Below, piece by piece: positions 7,071 through 15,600 of a stretch of DNA of 19,241 bases (position 1 is the stretch's first letter; every line of letters starts with the position of its first letter). The stretch comes from an uncultured Spirochaetales bacterium (GTDB lineage: Bacteria > Spirochaetota > Spirochaetia > Sphaerochaetales > Sphaerochaetaceae). The stretch covers positions 1-19,241 of the forward strand of contig CAMEXG010000014.1 in assembly GCA_945947045.1 (NCBI GenBank). Direction: 5' to 3'. The position numbers and the translations under genes are program-made. Below the pieces are notes generated by a model. It was given only the letters and a program-made list of their open reading frames with translations, did not search any database and was not told the DNA's origin.

Positions 7071-9185
7071 TTAAAAAAGAAAACCGTCCTGAGGCTTATC
7101 GTCCTGTTTTTCCCCCACTTTTATGCCTAAAAGAAGTAAAAACTCATCTTCTGATATAATCTTAACTCCTAATTTTTCTGCTTCCGCCCTCTTAGAGCCT
7201 CCTCCCTTTCCAGCCAGAAGGTGTGTCGTCTTACTTGTGACGCTGCTTACCGTACGTCCGCCCCTCATCTCTATTTCCTTCAATGCTTTGGAACGAGGGT
7301 TAAAGTTCTCAAAGGAACCTGTGACACACCACACTTCTCCGGTAAAAATCTGGGCCTTGTCCTCTTCTTCTTTCTTATCCATTTCCTCAGATACATGTAG
7401 GCCCAGGGCGGTAAGAGCATTGACAGTAGAAAGGAGGTTTGGATCATTGAATGCTTCGATTAGCGTCTTCGCCGTCTCTTCTCCCATTCCTTTGATAAGT
7501 AAAAATGGCGTTGTGTCTCCTTTCTCTGCTGCAAGGCGAAGTTTCTCCAAGGAATTAAATCCTCCCTCGGAGAGAAGACGGGCGGTTTTTGTTCCGCAGT
7601 CAGGAATGCCTAAAGAAGCCAAGACCGTTGTATATGGCCTGCCCTTTGATTCTTCTACAGACTTTTTCAAAGCCTCCACAGTCTTTTCTCCTATCCCTGG
7701 AATCTTCATCTCAAGGGCTTTGGAGTAATCGAGGGTGTAGATGTCCTCAACTCTCTTCAACAGCTTGTTATTCCATAAAAGCTCCACAGTCTTCGGCCCC
7801 ATGGAATCTATATCCATTTGGTCTCTGGAAGAGAAGAAAGATATTCTTCCCTTCGCTTGGTCCGGGCAGTCATAGTTGGGGCAGAAGAGATGAACTCCTT
7901 TATGCACCAATTCAGATCCGCAGCAAGGACAGGTAAGAGGGATTTTATATGTGGTGTTTCCATCTTCATTCTTCTCCACCACTTCTTCCACCGCAGGTAT
8001 TACATCTCCCCTCTTTGTTATGGACACTCTATCTCCGATAGCAAGCTCCAGGGAATCTATATACTCTTGGTTATGGAGGGTCGCACGTCTTATTGTAGAG
8101 CCACCGAGAGCCACAGGTGCTATTTCAGCTACAGGTGTAATCCTACCGGTTCTTCCAACCTGCACAGTGATTCCCAACAGTGTAGTCTCTGCCTGTGGAG
8201 ACTCGAATTTATATGCAATGGCCCACCTTGGATGGTGTTCCGTGTATCCAAACTCCTGTCTCACATCAAGCTCGTTTATCTTGAAAACAAGACCGTCTAT
8301 CTCATGGTCCAGTCCAGGTCTCTTTTCCGTCATAATAGAGATGTATTCTTTTATATCAGAAAAGCCATATCCTGTACCTTCCAGTCCCGCTTCCTTAAGT
8401 TTCTCTTCAGCCTCTTCTTTTGTCCTGGAGAAGAAAGCAAAGTCAGGATTAATCCTGAAACCAAGGTCTGAAAGCTTCTTCATTATATGTAGATGGTCTT
8501 TTGGTGTAGACTCCTCATCCCCCCAGAAGCCTTCATAGCAATACATATCCAATGGGATTCGGGCCGCCTCCTGAGACTTCTGACGTCTTACAGTTCCTGC
8601 AGCAAGATTTCTTGGGTTTGCAGCCTTCTCGTCTTCAGGTAGTGTTGCATTTACTTTTTCAAACTCTTTCTTTGGAAGATACACTTCCCCTCTTACTGCA
8701 ATATCCAAAGGCTCAGGAAGAGAGAGAGGGATGGAATGTATCGTCACGATATTGGGAGTGACATCGTTTCCTACGCTACCATTACCTCTTGTTACAGCTC
8801 TTACGAGAATACCATCTTCGTAATAAAGAACCATGGATATTCCGTCTATCTTCTCTTCAGCGGCAAAAGAGAGTTCCCCACCCTTCTTTTCAATAGATCT
8901 GGAGAAGAAGTCCAGAACGCTTTCATCCGAATATGCTTTATCCAAAGAAAGTACAGGGATAGTATGCTGCACCTCTGGAAAATCGTTTGTCAGGTCAGAG
9001 CCTACTCTCTTTGTAGGACTATCAGGGGCGGCAAACTCCGGGAATTCTTTTTCCAAGGCGATGAGTCTATCTGTAAGCCTATCGTATTCACTGTCTGAAA
9101 CGAGGGACTTGCCTTCTTTATAATATGTATCTTGGTATATCTTCAGCTTCTCAGCCAAAGAAATCATTTCTTCTTTAACTTCCAT
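7071..9185 (-). CDS. ligA: NAD-dependent DNA ligase LigA
   Basis: This 704-residue ligase seals nicks during replication and repair. Domain Ia with the NAD-binding region (YYKEGKSLVSDSEYD, 21-35) is followed by the adenylation domain with catalytic K112 in KIDG (112-115), an OB fold (for example TVQVGRTGRITPVAEIAPV), a four-cysteine zinc site (CPCCGSELVHKGVHLFCPNYDC), helix-hairpin-helix repeats and a C-terminal BRCT domain (EVWCVTGSFENF to ISEDEFLLLLG). It is slightly longer than the usual ~670 residues; the extra length lies in inter-domain segments and a short charged tail. The ATG at 9185 has only a weak upstream AGG. It is the first gene of the minus-strand series and is transcribed away from the hydroxylase-like operon. 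Confidence 0.96.
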   Translation of the reverse strand: MEVKEEMISLAEKLKIYQDTYYKEGKSLVSDSEYDRLTDRLIALEKEFPEFAAPDSPTKRVGSDLTNDFPEVQHTIPVLSLDKAYSDESVLDFFSRSIEKKGGELSFAAEEKIDGISMVLYYEDGILVRAVTRGNGSVGNDVTPNIVTIHSIPLSLPEPLDIAVRGEVYLPKKEFEKVNATLPEDEKAANPRNLAAGTVRRQKSQEAARIPLDMYCYEGFWGDEESTPKDHLHIMKKLSDLGFRINPDFAFFSRTKEEAEEKLKEAGLEGTGYGFSDIKEYISIMTEKRPGLDHEIDGLVFKINELDVRQEFGYTEHHPRWAIAYKFESPQAETTLLGITVQVGRTGRITPVAEIAPVALGGSTIRRATLHNQEYIDSLELAIGDRVSITKRGDVIPAVEEVVEKNEDGNTTYKIPLTCPCCGSELVHKGVHLFCPNYDCPDQAKGRISFFSSRDQMDIDSMGPKTVELLWNNKLLKRVEDIYTLDYSKALEMKIPGIGEKTVEALKKSVEESKGRPYTTVLASLGIPDCGTKTARLLSEGGFNSLEKLRLAAEKGDTTPFLLIKGMGEETAKTLIEAFNDPNLLSTVNALTALGLHVSEEMDKKEEEDKAQIFTGEVWCVTGSFENFNPRSKALKEIEMRGGRTVSSVTSKTTHLLAGKGGGSKRAEAEKLGVKIISEDEFLLLLGIKVGEKQDDKPQDGFLF

Positions 9186-9215
9186 AGCCTAAATATAGCA
9201 TAATAACGTCAATTT

Positions 9216-9282
9216 AAGGGTGGGGTATATTTTTACATTTTACGATTTTGCGAAAAACCGTGTAACTTTCATTCCACCCCTT
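9216..9282. promoter_or_regulatory. Divergent promoter region with nested dyads between ligA and the hydroxylase-like operon
   Basis: The outer arms AAGGGTGGGG (9216-9225) and CCACCCCTT (9274-9282) are inverted copies with a one-base indel. Inside them, TTACATTTTACGATTTT (9233-9249) and AAAAACCGTGTAA (9253-9265) form an imperfect dyad around GCG at 9250-9252. Both dyads centre near 9249-9251. A possible minus-strand promoter for ligA is GTTACA, 18 bases, TAAAAT, ending near 9239. A weaker plus-strand candidate is TTTACG (9239-9244), 18 bases, TAACTT (9263-9268). Both would overlap the dyads, as expected for an operator controlling one or both directions. The binding protein is unknown. Confidence 0.35.
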
Positions 9283-9315
9283 TTCGTTTGATTTCTTGCA
9301 GGCAGAGGGCACTAA

Positions 9316-9339
9316 GTGTTATTGTATTTCTATGGCTGA
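9316..9339 (+). other. Possible 7-codon leader ORF overlapping the start of the hydroxylase-like large subunit
   Basis: GTG at 9316 follows AGAGGG (9304-9309) with 6-base spacing. It opens a 7-codon frame that stops at TGA 9337-9339. The ATG proposed for the next gene (9332) lies inside this frame and has no ribosome binding site of its own. Translation of the leader could therefore deliver ribosomes to that ATG by termination-reinitiation. It is very short and could be chance. Confidence 0.25.
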
Positions 9340-11290
9340 TCGCAAATCTTTCTCAAGATACACAATGAGATGTGGCATGATCCTTCGTTCAACAGAAGCT
9401 CTAAAGAAGCTTGACGGGTTCGATATGCCGGAACTTGACTCCAGGTTCTTAGTAATAACTGCATCTAACATCATTGGTAATAACGAAATAAACATAATGG
9501 GCACGAAGATGCCTCTTTTGGCGTCTGACTTCATCGCATATAAGGGACAACCCTTATTGGTGCTTTTCGGCCCTGATTATGAAAATACCGAGCTTGCTCT
9601 TGAGAAGATAAAAGTCAAGACATCTCCCTTGGATTTCAAAGAAGACACTTCAGATTTTCCCGATCCCCTGTTTTTCTCCTGGGGGCTTGATGAGAATGGA
9701 GAGAACGACGAAGAACGTCAGCAGATGAAGAAAGTAGAGTCCAGCTTTGAATTGGAGAGCGGAGACGAAGAGTCTTTTAATAGATTTCCTATCCTAAGCT
9801 GGCAGGATTCCAATGGTATGATGCATGTAGAGTGCCCTTCCCAATGGCAGTCTATGGTCAAAGCCTGTGTAGCATCCGCCCTCAACCGCTCTCAGGAGAC
9901 TATAACCCTTCACCCTGACAAGTACTCTGGAAAATATGATGAATACCTTATAGGGCCTGCAATGTACGCCTCCTTCACTTCCATTGCCACCCTTATTACG
10001 GGAATGCCCTGCGAAATGAGGGAATCAGGAATTGCAACAAGGCCTGGCATCTCTTTCCACACCGTCACATGGATCGATAAAAACGGAAAGCCAAGACACG
10101 AAGAGACTACTGTAGTGATAGACCAAGGATACTGGGCTATTATGGGAAAAGAAGTACAGAGACAGATAATGGTGAATATTCTTCCAAAATATTCCCTTGA
10201 GTCTTTTAAAGCCATGATCAGGACACAGAAAAGCTCAAAAAGGCCAAGTGTATTCTGCGGCTCCATGGTTCACGCCGCCGCCCTCTCTTCACGTGGTATT
10301 CATACATCACGCTTGGCGTTGAAGTTGGATCTGACTCCTTCTTCTTTTATTCTTGATACCAATAAAGACGCTACAAGATTCACAGACTGGGCGCCTCGCC
10401 ATGATCTGACAGATCTTGAGGAGAAAGTTAGGAAAATATCTGAGGAATCAGACTTCGACAGGAAATGGTCATCTTCTTCCCTCCATTCGGGACAATTCGG
10501 CCTCCAAGGCTACCTCTATGGCATAGGACTCTCTTCAGGCCTTTCTACAGCCGGTTTTTCAACAACCACTGCAAAAGAGAACCAATTCATGGCCCAGCTG
10601 TCATATACCACAAAGAAGAACGTGACTGTTTCAGGTTATTTCCCTCAGACTCTCTCCGGCGACAGAAGTATTAAAGAGATATTGGGCAGAACTTTCTCAA
10701 GCACAGACCAGACGGAACTTGTGCTCTTTATAGAAGGAACCCAGAAGGCTCCCGACAGCGGTCCCGATATTCTTTCAACTTACTCTTCTATTTTCCTTAC
10801 ACAGCTGATGAAAGCCACAATGAAGCTCTCGCAGTTGGCAAAAAAAGAAGACGCGGAACTTCCGATCACTTTAAGATTCAACTCACAAAATCTGGCTCTG
10901 CCCTGTGAATTCGAGTATTCAGGATTCGGAACGGCAGTTGTGGAGGTGGAGGTGCCCAAGACTTCTTTGATTCCTGAAGTAAAGAATGTCTGGATCGATA
11001 CTGCTATTGCTCTTCCTCAGGTAAAAGGAATCGACACAAAAATAAAGAGTATAGCTCTTGTGGCCTTTGAAAGCCTTGGAGTAAAGTTGGCCAATAATTT
11101 CAACATCAGTGTCAAATACTCTTCAGAAAGAAAGGATGTAGGAACATACTCCTCTGTGGAGAATTTGGTAAGATCATTGGTGACATCAGCCCTCGCTTCA
11201 GCCATCTGGCAGGCCACAGGACAAAAGAGCGGAGTAAAAATGCCTTACGGCGACAAAGCGATAGAAAGATATTTAGGAGGAGACGAGTAA
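9332..11290 (+). CDS. Molybdenum hydroxylase (xanthine dehydrogenase/CO dehydrogenase family) large-subunit homologue with degenerate cofactor motifs
   Basis: Full-length homologue (652 residues) of the molybdopterin-binding subunit, with the family order recognisable. The hammerhead domain contains RCGMILRSTEALKK and FIAYKGQPLLVLFGP (about 69-83). Further on are the 'RG' region (FCGSMVHAAALSSRGIH), VEVEVPKTSLIPEV and the closing helix ALASAIWQATG. Cofactor signatures are missing: the GGxFGxK loop appears as KYSGKYD (197-203), the substrate-arginine RGxG motif as CGSM (309-312), and no QGxGT or GQxxGG loops are seen. A glutamate at the catalytic position may survive (E610, SSVEN for the usual GxGEP). 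An open frame reaches a TTG at 9296, but ATG 9332 fits the family better; neither has a clear Shine-Dalgarno. The stop overlaps the next ATG by one base. Substrate is unknown, and it may not bind molybdenum cofactor. Confidence 0.75.
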   Translation: MADRKSFSRYTMRCGMILRSTEALKKLDGFDMPELDSRFLVITASNIIGNNEINIMGTKMPLLASDFIAYKGQPLLVLFGPDYENTELALEKIKVKTSPLDFKEDTSDFPDPLFFSWGLDENGENDEERQQMKKVESSFELESGDEESFNRFPILSWQDSNGMMHVECPSQWQSMVKACVASALNRSQETITLHPDKYSGKYDEYLIGPAMYASFTSIATLITGMPCEMRESGIATRPGISFHTVTWIDKNGKPRHEETTVVIDQGYWAIMGKEVQRQIMVNILPKYSLESFKAMIRTQKSSKRPSVFCGSMVHAAALSSRGIHTSRLALKLDLTPSSFILDTNKDATRFTDWAPRHDLTDLEEKVRKISEESDFDRKWSSSSLHSGQFGLQGYLYGIGLSSGLSTAGFSTTTAKENQFMAQLSYTTKKNVTVSGYFPQTLSGDRSIKEILGRTFSSTDQTELVLFIEGTQKAPDSGPDILSTYSSIFLTQLMKATMKLSQLAKKEDAELPITLRFNSQNLALPCEFEYSGFGTAVVEVEVPKTSLIPEVKNVWIDTAIALPQVKGIDTKIKSIALVAFESLGVKLANNFNISVKYSSERKDVGTYSSVENLVRSLVTSALASAIWQATGQKSGVKMPYGDKAIERYLGGDE

Positions 11291-11769
11291 TGAAGATAGA
11301 CTGCACTGTTGACGGTAAGACACTTACCCTCTCCCTTAACTCCAATAAGCCCTTGTCACTTATTCTCCAAGAGAACTTGGACAACCAAAGTAATACTGCA
11401 CACTGTAAAGGAAGAATGTGCGGCTTATGCGCAGTACTAATAGACGGGAAAGCAGAGCTATCCTGCATGGTACCTGCATTCGAACTCAAAGGAAGAAATA
11501 TCATAACCTTCGACCAGTTCCAAAAGACCAGGAACATGAAAGATATAGCCAAGGCTTATGAAATGACTGGGGTTGAGCCCTGCAAAGACTGTTATGCCTC
11601 CCGCTCTCTTATTTTCGAGTCCCTTATTTCTTCAGAAGAAACTACTCCTGATGAAATAAAGAGGACAATGAGTGTCGTTAAATGCAATTGCATGGAGACA
11701 GGAGACGAGGTGGACATAGTCACAAAAGCTTTGGACATAAGGAGGAAGAGAAATGTACGAAGGTCTTAA
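11290..11769 (+). CDS. [2Fe-2S] subunit of a molybdenum-hydroxylase-type complex
   Basis: This 159-residue protein matches the iron-sulfur subunit of xanthine and CO dehydrogenases (CoxS/XdhC type). The plant-type ferredoxin domain has C39, C44, C47 and C59 in the Cx4CGxCx11C spacing (HCKGRMCGLCAVLIDG). The C-terminal four-helix domain has C98 and C101 (PCKDC) and C132 and C134 (KCNC), which match the usual QCGxC and LCRC pairs. All eight ligands are therefore present, although the surrounding family words (QCGFCTPG, GNLCRCTGY) are strongly altered. It would carry electrons between the large subunit and the FAD subunit. Its ATG overlaps the previous stop (TAATG), and its end overlaps the FAD-subunit gene by 17 bases, so the three are tightly coupled. 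Confidence 0.87.
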   Translation: MKIDCTVDGKTLTLSLNSNKPLSLILQENLDNQSNTAHCKGRMCGLCAVLIDGKAELSCMVPAFELKGRNIITFDQFQKTRNMKDIAKAYEMTGVEPCKDCYASRSLIFESLISSEETTPDEIKRTMSVVKCNCMETGDEVDIVTKALDIRRKRNVRRS

Positions 11770-12673
11770 CTCCCCTTCTATCCATACCCCGGCAAACTTG
11801 GCTGAATATAGCCAGACTGTACTCAGATACCCGAATGTTCAGATTTGGGCAGGTGGTACTAATATAATGACGAGGCCGAAATCTTATCCTTCGAGAAGCA
11901 CTGATTCCGAAATCGTGTATCTCAAGGGTATCGAGGAACTTAAAAAGATTACAAGAAACGACAGAATGATTGAAATCGGAGCCACCGTCACCCTGGATAG
12001 TATTTTGAAAAACCACAGGAATTATCTACCTGATGTTTTGAAAGAAAACATACTTTCCATAGGTAGTCCTATGATCACAGGTCGTGCAACCTTCGGAGGA
12101 GCCATAGCTGCAAGAAATCCTATGACAACCCTCCCTGGCACTCTCATTACCCTGGGCGCCAACGCAGAAGTAAGAAGCGTAAGGAAAAAGACTGTAAAAT
12201 CAAGATGGATTCCTATTTCTTTGATGCTGAATGAATCAAAGGACGGCATGGTTACTTTACCACCTAGAAGTCTCATTACAAGAGTAAGGGTCTCTCTTCT
12301 CTCCTCTGATTATTCTTATTTCAGAGAAGAAGGATCATATATCGACGACCCGGACAATACTGTTGCAGTGGCATTCACAGCAAGAGAGGGACAGATGGAT
12401 ACTCTCATCAATCCCCACTTTGCCATTACATTCCCCACTAAAGGTATCGTCTACTCAAAAGATCTTGATAATATTCTTATGCAGCTGCACTTCCCTCTCT
12501 CAGAAGAGGAGTTTTCACAGCTATTGCAGATAATCTACACCTTTATCAACGCCGTCACTCCAAATATTACAAATCTTCAGAAACGAAGACTTAATAATAT
12601 TCTTGAAGACATGATCAACGGCATCAACGCAAAGGTTCTCGCCCCGTCTTCAATAGAACAGGGCCTAAATTGA
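11753..12673 (+). CDS. FAD-binding subunit of a molybdenum-hydroxylase-type complex
   Basis: This 306-residue protein matches the CoxM/XdhB flavoprotein subunit. The pyrophosphate-binding loop AGGTNIM (33-39) and the second FAD motif, GSPMITGRATFGGAIAARNP (104-123, for the usual 'GSxQIRNxATIGGNIA'), are both intact. The C-terminal substrate/NAD-side domain (about 180-300) is divergent. The start is supported by AGGAGG 7 bases before the ATG, inside the end of the [2Fe-2S] gene. The product would oxidise or reduce a pyridine nucleotide or another acceptor using electrons from the iron-sulfur subunit. It is followed by dnaE after 10 bases, an unusual junction for this family. Confidence 0.87.
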   Translation: MYEGLNSPSIHTPANLAEYSQTVLRYPNVQIWAGGTNIMTRPKSYPSRSTDSEIVYLKGIEELKKITRNDRMIEIGATVTLDSILKNHRNYLPDVLKENILSIGSPMITGRATFGGAIAARNPMTTLPGTLITLGANAEVRSVRKKTVKSRWIPISLMLNESKDGMVTLPPRSLITRVRVSLLSSDYSYFREEGSYIDDPDNTVAVAFTAREGQMDTLINPHFAITFPTKGIVYSKDLDNILMQLHFPLSEEEFSQLLQIIYTFINAVTPNITNLQKRRLNNILEDMINGINAKVLAPSSIEQGLN

Positions 12674-12683
12674 GGAATTAATA

Positions 12684-15600
12684 TTGAGTAATTTTGTTCA
12701 TTTACACAACCACAGCGACTTTTCACTTCTTGACTCTGCAGCTTCAATTCCCCGCTATATAGCAAAATGCAAGGAATATGGCATGAATGCATTGGCCCTT
12801 ACAGACCATGGAAATATGTATGGAGCCGTCACTTTCTATAAAGCATGCAAAGACAACGGAATTAATCCTTTGGTGGGATGTGAGTTTTATTACACCCACG
12901 ATAGGCACATGAAAGATCCTTCCGCCAAATACTACCATTTGATCCTTATAGCCATGTCAGACAAAGGCTACCACAATCTTATGGAGTTGAACTCCATTGC
13001 ATGGAAGGAAGGATATTATTACAAACCAAGAATCGACGATGAAAGCCTCTTGTCCCACAGTGAGGATTTGATCTGTCTCTCAGCCTGCGTATCAGGAGAA
13101 ATTCCGCGTCTTATTTTGGGAGGAAAAATTGCAGAGGCCAAAGAAAGAATACTTTGGTTTAAGAATCTGTTCGGTGACAGATATTACCTGGAGATACAGA
13201 ACCATGGACTGGAAGAAGAACAGATTGTTCTGAGAGAATTGCCGAAATTGTCAAAGGAACTGGATGTACCTCTTGTATGCACAAACGATATCCACTACAT
13301 AGATAAAAGTGACTGGAACGCCCATGACACTCTCATCTGCATAGGAACACAATCCAAGAAATCCGACAAGAACAGAATGAGATATAAAGAGGGAGAGTTC
13401 TACTTCAGATCCCCGGAAGAGATGGAGGAACTATTTAAAGACTTCCCCGAGGCCATTGAAAATACAGGCAAAATCGCAGAGCGATGCCAACTTACAATTA
13501 ACTTCCCCGGTCCTGTCCTTCCTAAGTGTCAGATTCCACCGCAGTATAAAGACGACGCAGATTATCTTACCGCCCTTTCTTATGAAGGGTTGAAGACAAG
13601 GTATCCTGATGCAGAGGGAGAAGAGCTGGAAAATCTGAAACAGCGATTGCAGTATGAGTTGGACATCATAATAAAGATGGACTTTCCTGCCTACTTCCTG
13701 ATTGTCAGAGACTATATTCACTGGGCAAAGACCCACGATATTCCCGTGGGGCCGGGAAGAGGATCCGGTGCAGGTTCTCTTGTGGCATATACTACAACGA
13801 TTACAGATGTAGACCCTATAAAATACAACCTGCTCTTCGAAAGATTCCTGAACCCTGAACGTGTCTCTCTCCCTGACTTCGACGTAGACTTCTGCTTCGA
13901 AAGAAGAGGAGAAGTAATCGACTATGTCACCGAGCACTACGGACACGATTCTGTGGGACAGATCACTACATTCGGTACTCTAAAACCCAAAGCTGTAGTA
14001 AAGGACGTGTGTAGAGTCCTTGATATACCCTTCGACGAATCAAACAAAATAACAGCTTTGGTTCCAGATGAAATACCTGGAATGAAGAAGTGGCACCTTC
14101 CCGATGCCTTGAAGTTCGAGAAGAAACTTCAAGATGTAAGAGACAGAGGCGGAGTATATGAAGAACTATTTGATACAGCCATAAGGCTGGAGGGTCTAAA
14201 CAGGCATACATCTTTACATGCCGCCGGTGTAGTCATCGGAAGGGAGCCTTTAGATAAATATGTTCCTCTCTGTGTACCAGACCAGAAGAGCGGAGGACTT
14301 GCAAGCCAGTATACAATGCTTCAGATCGAAGAGTGTGGACTGGTAAAGATGGACTTCTTGGGGTTGAAGACTCTTACTCTATTGAAGCACGCTGTAGATT
14401 TGATCCATAAGAGAGAACCTGATTTCGACCTTAATAAAATCAGCGACAGCGACAAGAATACCTTCGACATGCTCTGTCGTGGAGACTCGGCTTATGTCTT
14501 CCAGTTTGAATCTGCAGGTATGCAGGATATTCTGAAGCAGGCACAGCCAAGCACTATTGAAGAGTTGGTTGCTCTTAACGCTCTCTATAGACCGGGTCCA
14601 ATGCAGTTTATCCCGAAGTACATCGAATCAAAGTGGGGAAGAACACCCATAACATACCCAGACCCTGCCCTAGAACCCATTTTGAAGACTACATATGGAG
14701 TAATCGTCTACCAGGAACAGGTTATGCAGACAGCTCAGATCATCGCAGGATATACTCTTGGCGAAGCAGATATCCTGAGAAGAATCATGGGTAAAAAGAA
14801 GGTTGAGGCACTGGCCAAGGAACTTGTGAAGTTTAAGGCTGGAGCAGTCAAGAAAGGATACACGGAAGAGCATGCTGAAGAAATATTCCACATGCTTGAA
14901 CCATTTGCAGGATATGGATTCAACAAGTCCCATGCCGTCGCTTATTCTATAGTCGCATATCAAACAGCATATCTGAAGGCGAACTACAATACAGAATTCC
15001 TGGCTGCAAACTTGACAAACGAAATGAACAGCCCGGACAAGTTCAAAGAATACTTGAACCTTGCCCCTAAATATGGAATCAAGGTAGTTCCACCTTCAAT
15101 AAATAGATCCGAGACACAGTTCTCTGTGGATAATGGTGAAATCCTATACGGCCTTGCAGCCATTAAGAATGTAGGAGCCAATGTCGTAGACTCTATAATT
15201 GAAGAAAGAAAGAAGAACGGACCTTATAAGTCGTTTATGGACTTCTTGTCTCGTCAGGGAGAGACTGCTCTCAACTCCAGGCTGGTAGAGTGTCTCATTA
15301 AAGCAGGATGCTTTGATGAACTTGGTACGGACAGAGCAGTGCTTCTTGCAAACCTCGATGAAGCTTTCCGTTTCGACAAAGCACAGAAATCCCAGTCTGC
15401 CTTCGGCCAGCTTTCACTCTTTGACGGAGAAGAAGAGGATATGTTGGGCGAGTTTGAAATGAAGAGTGCAGATCCTCTTCCGTTCTTGGAAAAACTGAAA
15501 ATGGAAAAGGAACTCCTAGGCTTCTATATCTCCGGTCATCCTTTGGATAGTTACGAGAAGGAGATAAACGAGTGTGTGAAAGTAAACGTATCGGATCCCG

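Noticed and set aside
9196..9214. ModE-type binding site resembling CGTTATATA near the ligA start
   Set aside because: Only one half is loosely matched and the required dyad symmetry is absent.
9296..9331. TTG at 9296 as start of the hydroxylase-like large subunit
   Set aside because: No ribosome site precedes it, and the extra 12 residues (including two cysteines) are not expected at the N-terminus of this family. It is kept as a less likely alternative to ATG 9332.
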